6,611 bases of DNA from Propionibacteriaceae bacterium UBA4569 (GTDB lineage Bacteria; Actinomycetota; Actinomycetes; Propionibacteriales; Propionibacteriaceae). A program made the position numbers and the translations under genes. Below the pieces are notes generated by a model. It was not told the origin of the DNA. It saw only the letters and a list, made by a program, of their open reading frames with translations, and made no database searches. The number at the start of each line of letters is the position of its first letter. Position 1 is the first letter of the stretch. This document shows, piece by piece, positions 5,854-6,611 of the stretch. The stretch is from the NCBI GenBank assembly GCA_002387005.1, contig DGKN01000234.1:1-6611 (forward strand), given 5' to 3'.

Positions 5854-5859
5854 ACGTTA
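5854..5859 (-). promoter_or_regulatory. -10 hexamer TAACGT of the DinB-type gene, probably leaderless
   Basis: On the minus strand TAACGT ends 6 nt before the ATG at 5847, which would place transcript and coding start together. The promoter lies in the 49-bp gap after the permease gene, which suggests that the DinB-type gene is transcribed on its own. No clear -35 is seen. Confidence 0.5.
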
Positions 5860-5896
5860 GCGGCCGCTGTGGCGACGCGGTGAGAAATTGCCTGCC

Positions 5897-6611
5897 TCAG
5901 GCGACGTCATCGCGGGCGGCGCGCATCGCGATCGGCAGACCCGCCGCGAAGGCCAGCACCAGCGCGACCAGCACGCCGATGTTCGAGGCGGCCCAGGCAC
6001 CCGTCCGGCCACCCAGGCCCAGCGGACCCAGCAGGTAGCCCTGCCAGTCGAGCCAACCGGCCGAGACATTGGTGACCATGCCGAAGCCGACGACGCAGCA
6101 GGCGAGCATCGCCAGCAACGCGGGCCACCGGACCGCCTCAGCGCGGTCGAAGAGCTGCTCGTCCGGGTAGCCCTCGCGCCAGCGGACCAACAGGTCGGCG
6201 CCGAAGATGCCCGTCCACGCCGCCAGCGGGACCCCCAAGGTGGTCAGGAAACCCTCGAAGGGGGTGAGGAAGTCGGGGGAGAACCAGACCACCAGCACGA
6301 CCCCGGCGAGCACCAGCACCCCGTCCACCAGCGCGGTCGACCAGCGCGGCAGCCGGACCCCGATCGCGAGCAGCGCCAGACCGGAGGAGTAGATGTCGAT
6401 GACGGCGCCGGCCACCAGTGCGGTGACCGCGACCAGCCAGAAGGGGACGACGAACCACAGAGGCAGCATGTTGGTCAGCGCGCCGATCGGGTCGTCCACG
6501 ATCGCGGCCATCAGCGCCGGGTCGGACCCGCACAGCAGCAACCCGAAGACGATGAAGACTGCCACCGGAACGGTGCCGCCCAGGGTGGTCCACCCGACCA
6601 GGCCGGAGCGG
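5897..6611 (-). CDS. NCS1 family nucleobase/cytosine-type permease, C-terminal part (partial at right edge)
   Basis: The frame is open through the right edge, giving about 237 residues of C-terminus. In-frame GTG codons such as that at 6565 fall inside a membrane helix (GGTVPVAVFIVFGLLLCG) and are not the start. About six hydrophobic segments are visible, including LWFVVPFWLVAVTALVAGAV, DGVLVLAGVVLVVWF, LGVPLAAWTGIFGADLLV, WPALLAMLACCVVGFGMV and ASNIGVLVALVLAFAAGL. The ADLLVRWREGYPDEQLFD loop and the WLDWQGYLLGPLGLGG stretch are typical of actinobacterial purine-cytosine permeases (NCS1), which import nucleobases or related compounds with H+ or Na+. The substrate cannot be fixed, because most substrate-contacting helices lie outside the window. 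The missing part should be around 200 residues. No terminator is obvious before the DinB-type promoter. Confidence 0.85.
   Translation of the reverse strand, partial: RSGLVGWTTLGGTVPVAVFIVFGLLLCGSDPALMAAIVDDPIGALTNMLPLWFVVPFWLVAVTALVAGAVIDIYSSGLALLAIGVRLPRWSTALVDGVLVLAGVVLVVWFSPDFLTPFEGFLTTLGVPLAAWTGIFGADLLVRWREGYPDEQLFDRAEAVRWPALLAMLACCVVGFGMVTNVSAGWLDWQGYLLGPLGLGGRTGAWAASNIGVLVALVLAFAAGLPIAMRAARDDVA

Noticed and set aside
4657..5883. 408-codon open frame on the plus strand
   Set aside because: It is antisense to the GNAT and DinB-type genes, both of which have full family motifs on the minus strand. High third-position G+C keeps such antisense frames open.
5890..5902. Small GCCTG/CAGGC palindrome at the permease stop codon
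   Set aside because: Only 5 bp of stem with a 3-nt loop and no U-tract; expected often by chance at this base composition.
1..6611. A novel defence, mobile or biosynthetic system
   Set aside because: No integrase, transposase, nuclease, toxin-antitoxin pair, tRNA, CRISPR repeats or composition break was seen. All genes belong to common families with ordinary lengths.

Overview
The window is high-G+C DNA (by eye well over 60 %, with strong G/C preference at third codon positions). Its families are typical of Actinomycetota: an HPK7-type kinase with a LuxR-type regulator, a PtpB-like phosphatase, a DinB/DUF664 protein of the mycothiol-transferase kind, and an NCS1 permease. Most first genes also look leaderless, which is common in this phylum. 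Propionibacteriaceae would fit, but this is an impression and not a determination.

Layout. Positions 1-748 (minus) hold the N-terminal part of an FtsX/MacB-type ABC transporter permease that runs off the left edge. It diverges across a 108-bp regulatory gap from a two-component system: a multi-pass membrane histidine kinase (857-1936) and its NarL/LuxR-type response regulator (1933-2568), which overlap by ATGA. Next on the plus strand is a PtpB-like protein tyrosine phosphatase (2611-3363), which appears to be cut short by an in-frame amber codon. A translationally coupled pair follows: a dienelactone hydrolase-family enzyme (3485-4273) and a DUF2200 protein (4270-4617). A perfect 15-bp inverted repeat (4630-4680) separates these from the convergent minus-strand genes: a GNAT acetyltransferase (4699-5244), a DinB/DUF664 protein (5314-5847), and an NCS1-type nucleobase permease (5897 to the right edge, partial).

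How the genes relate. The kinase, regulator and divergent ABC permease probably form one regulatory unit, in which an intramembrane-sensing kinase controls an envelope ABC transporter; LnrJK/LnrLMN of Bacillus is a comparable arrangement. The remaining genes look like independent short units of metabolic or housekeeping type. The most distinctive features are two. First, five start codons have a TAnnnT-like hexamer ending 6-7 nt upstream, consistent with leaderless transcripts, while the genes inside operons carry Shine-Dalgarno sequences. Second, the phosphatase reading frame continues for 37 well-behaved codons past its amber stop, up to the promoter of the next gene. I found no RNA gene, CRISPR array, insertion sequence or convincing novel multi-gene system. 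No gene-free stretch exceeds about 110 bases.
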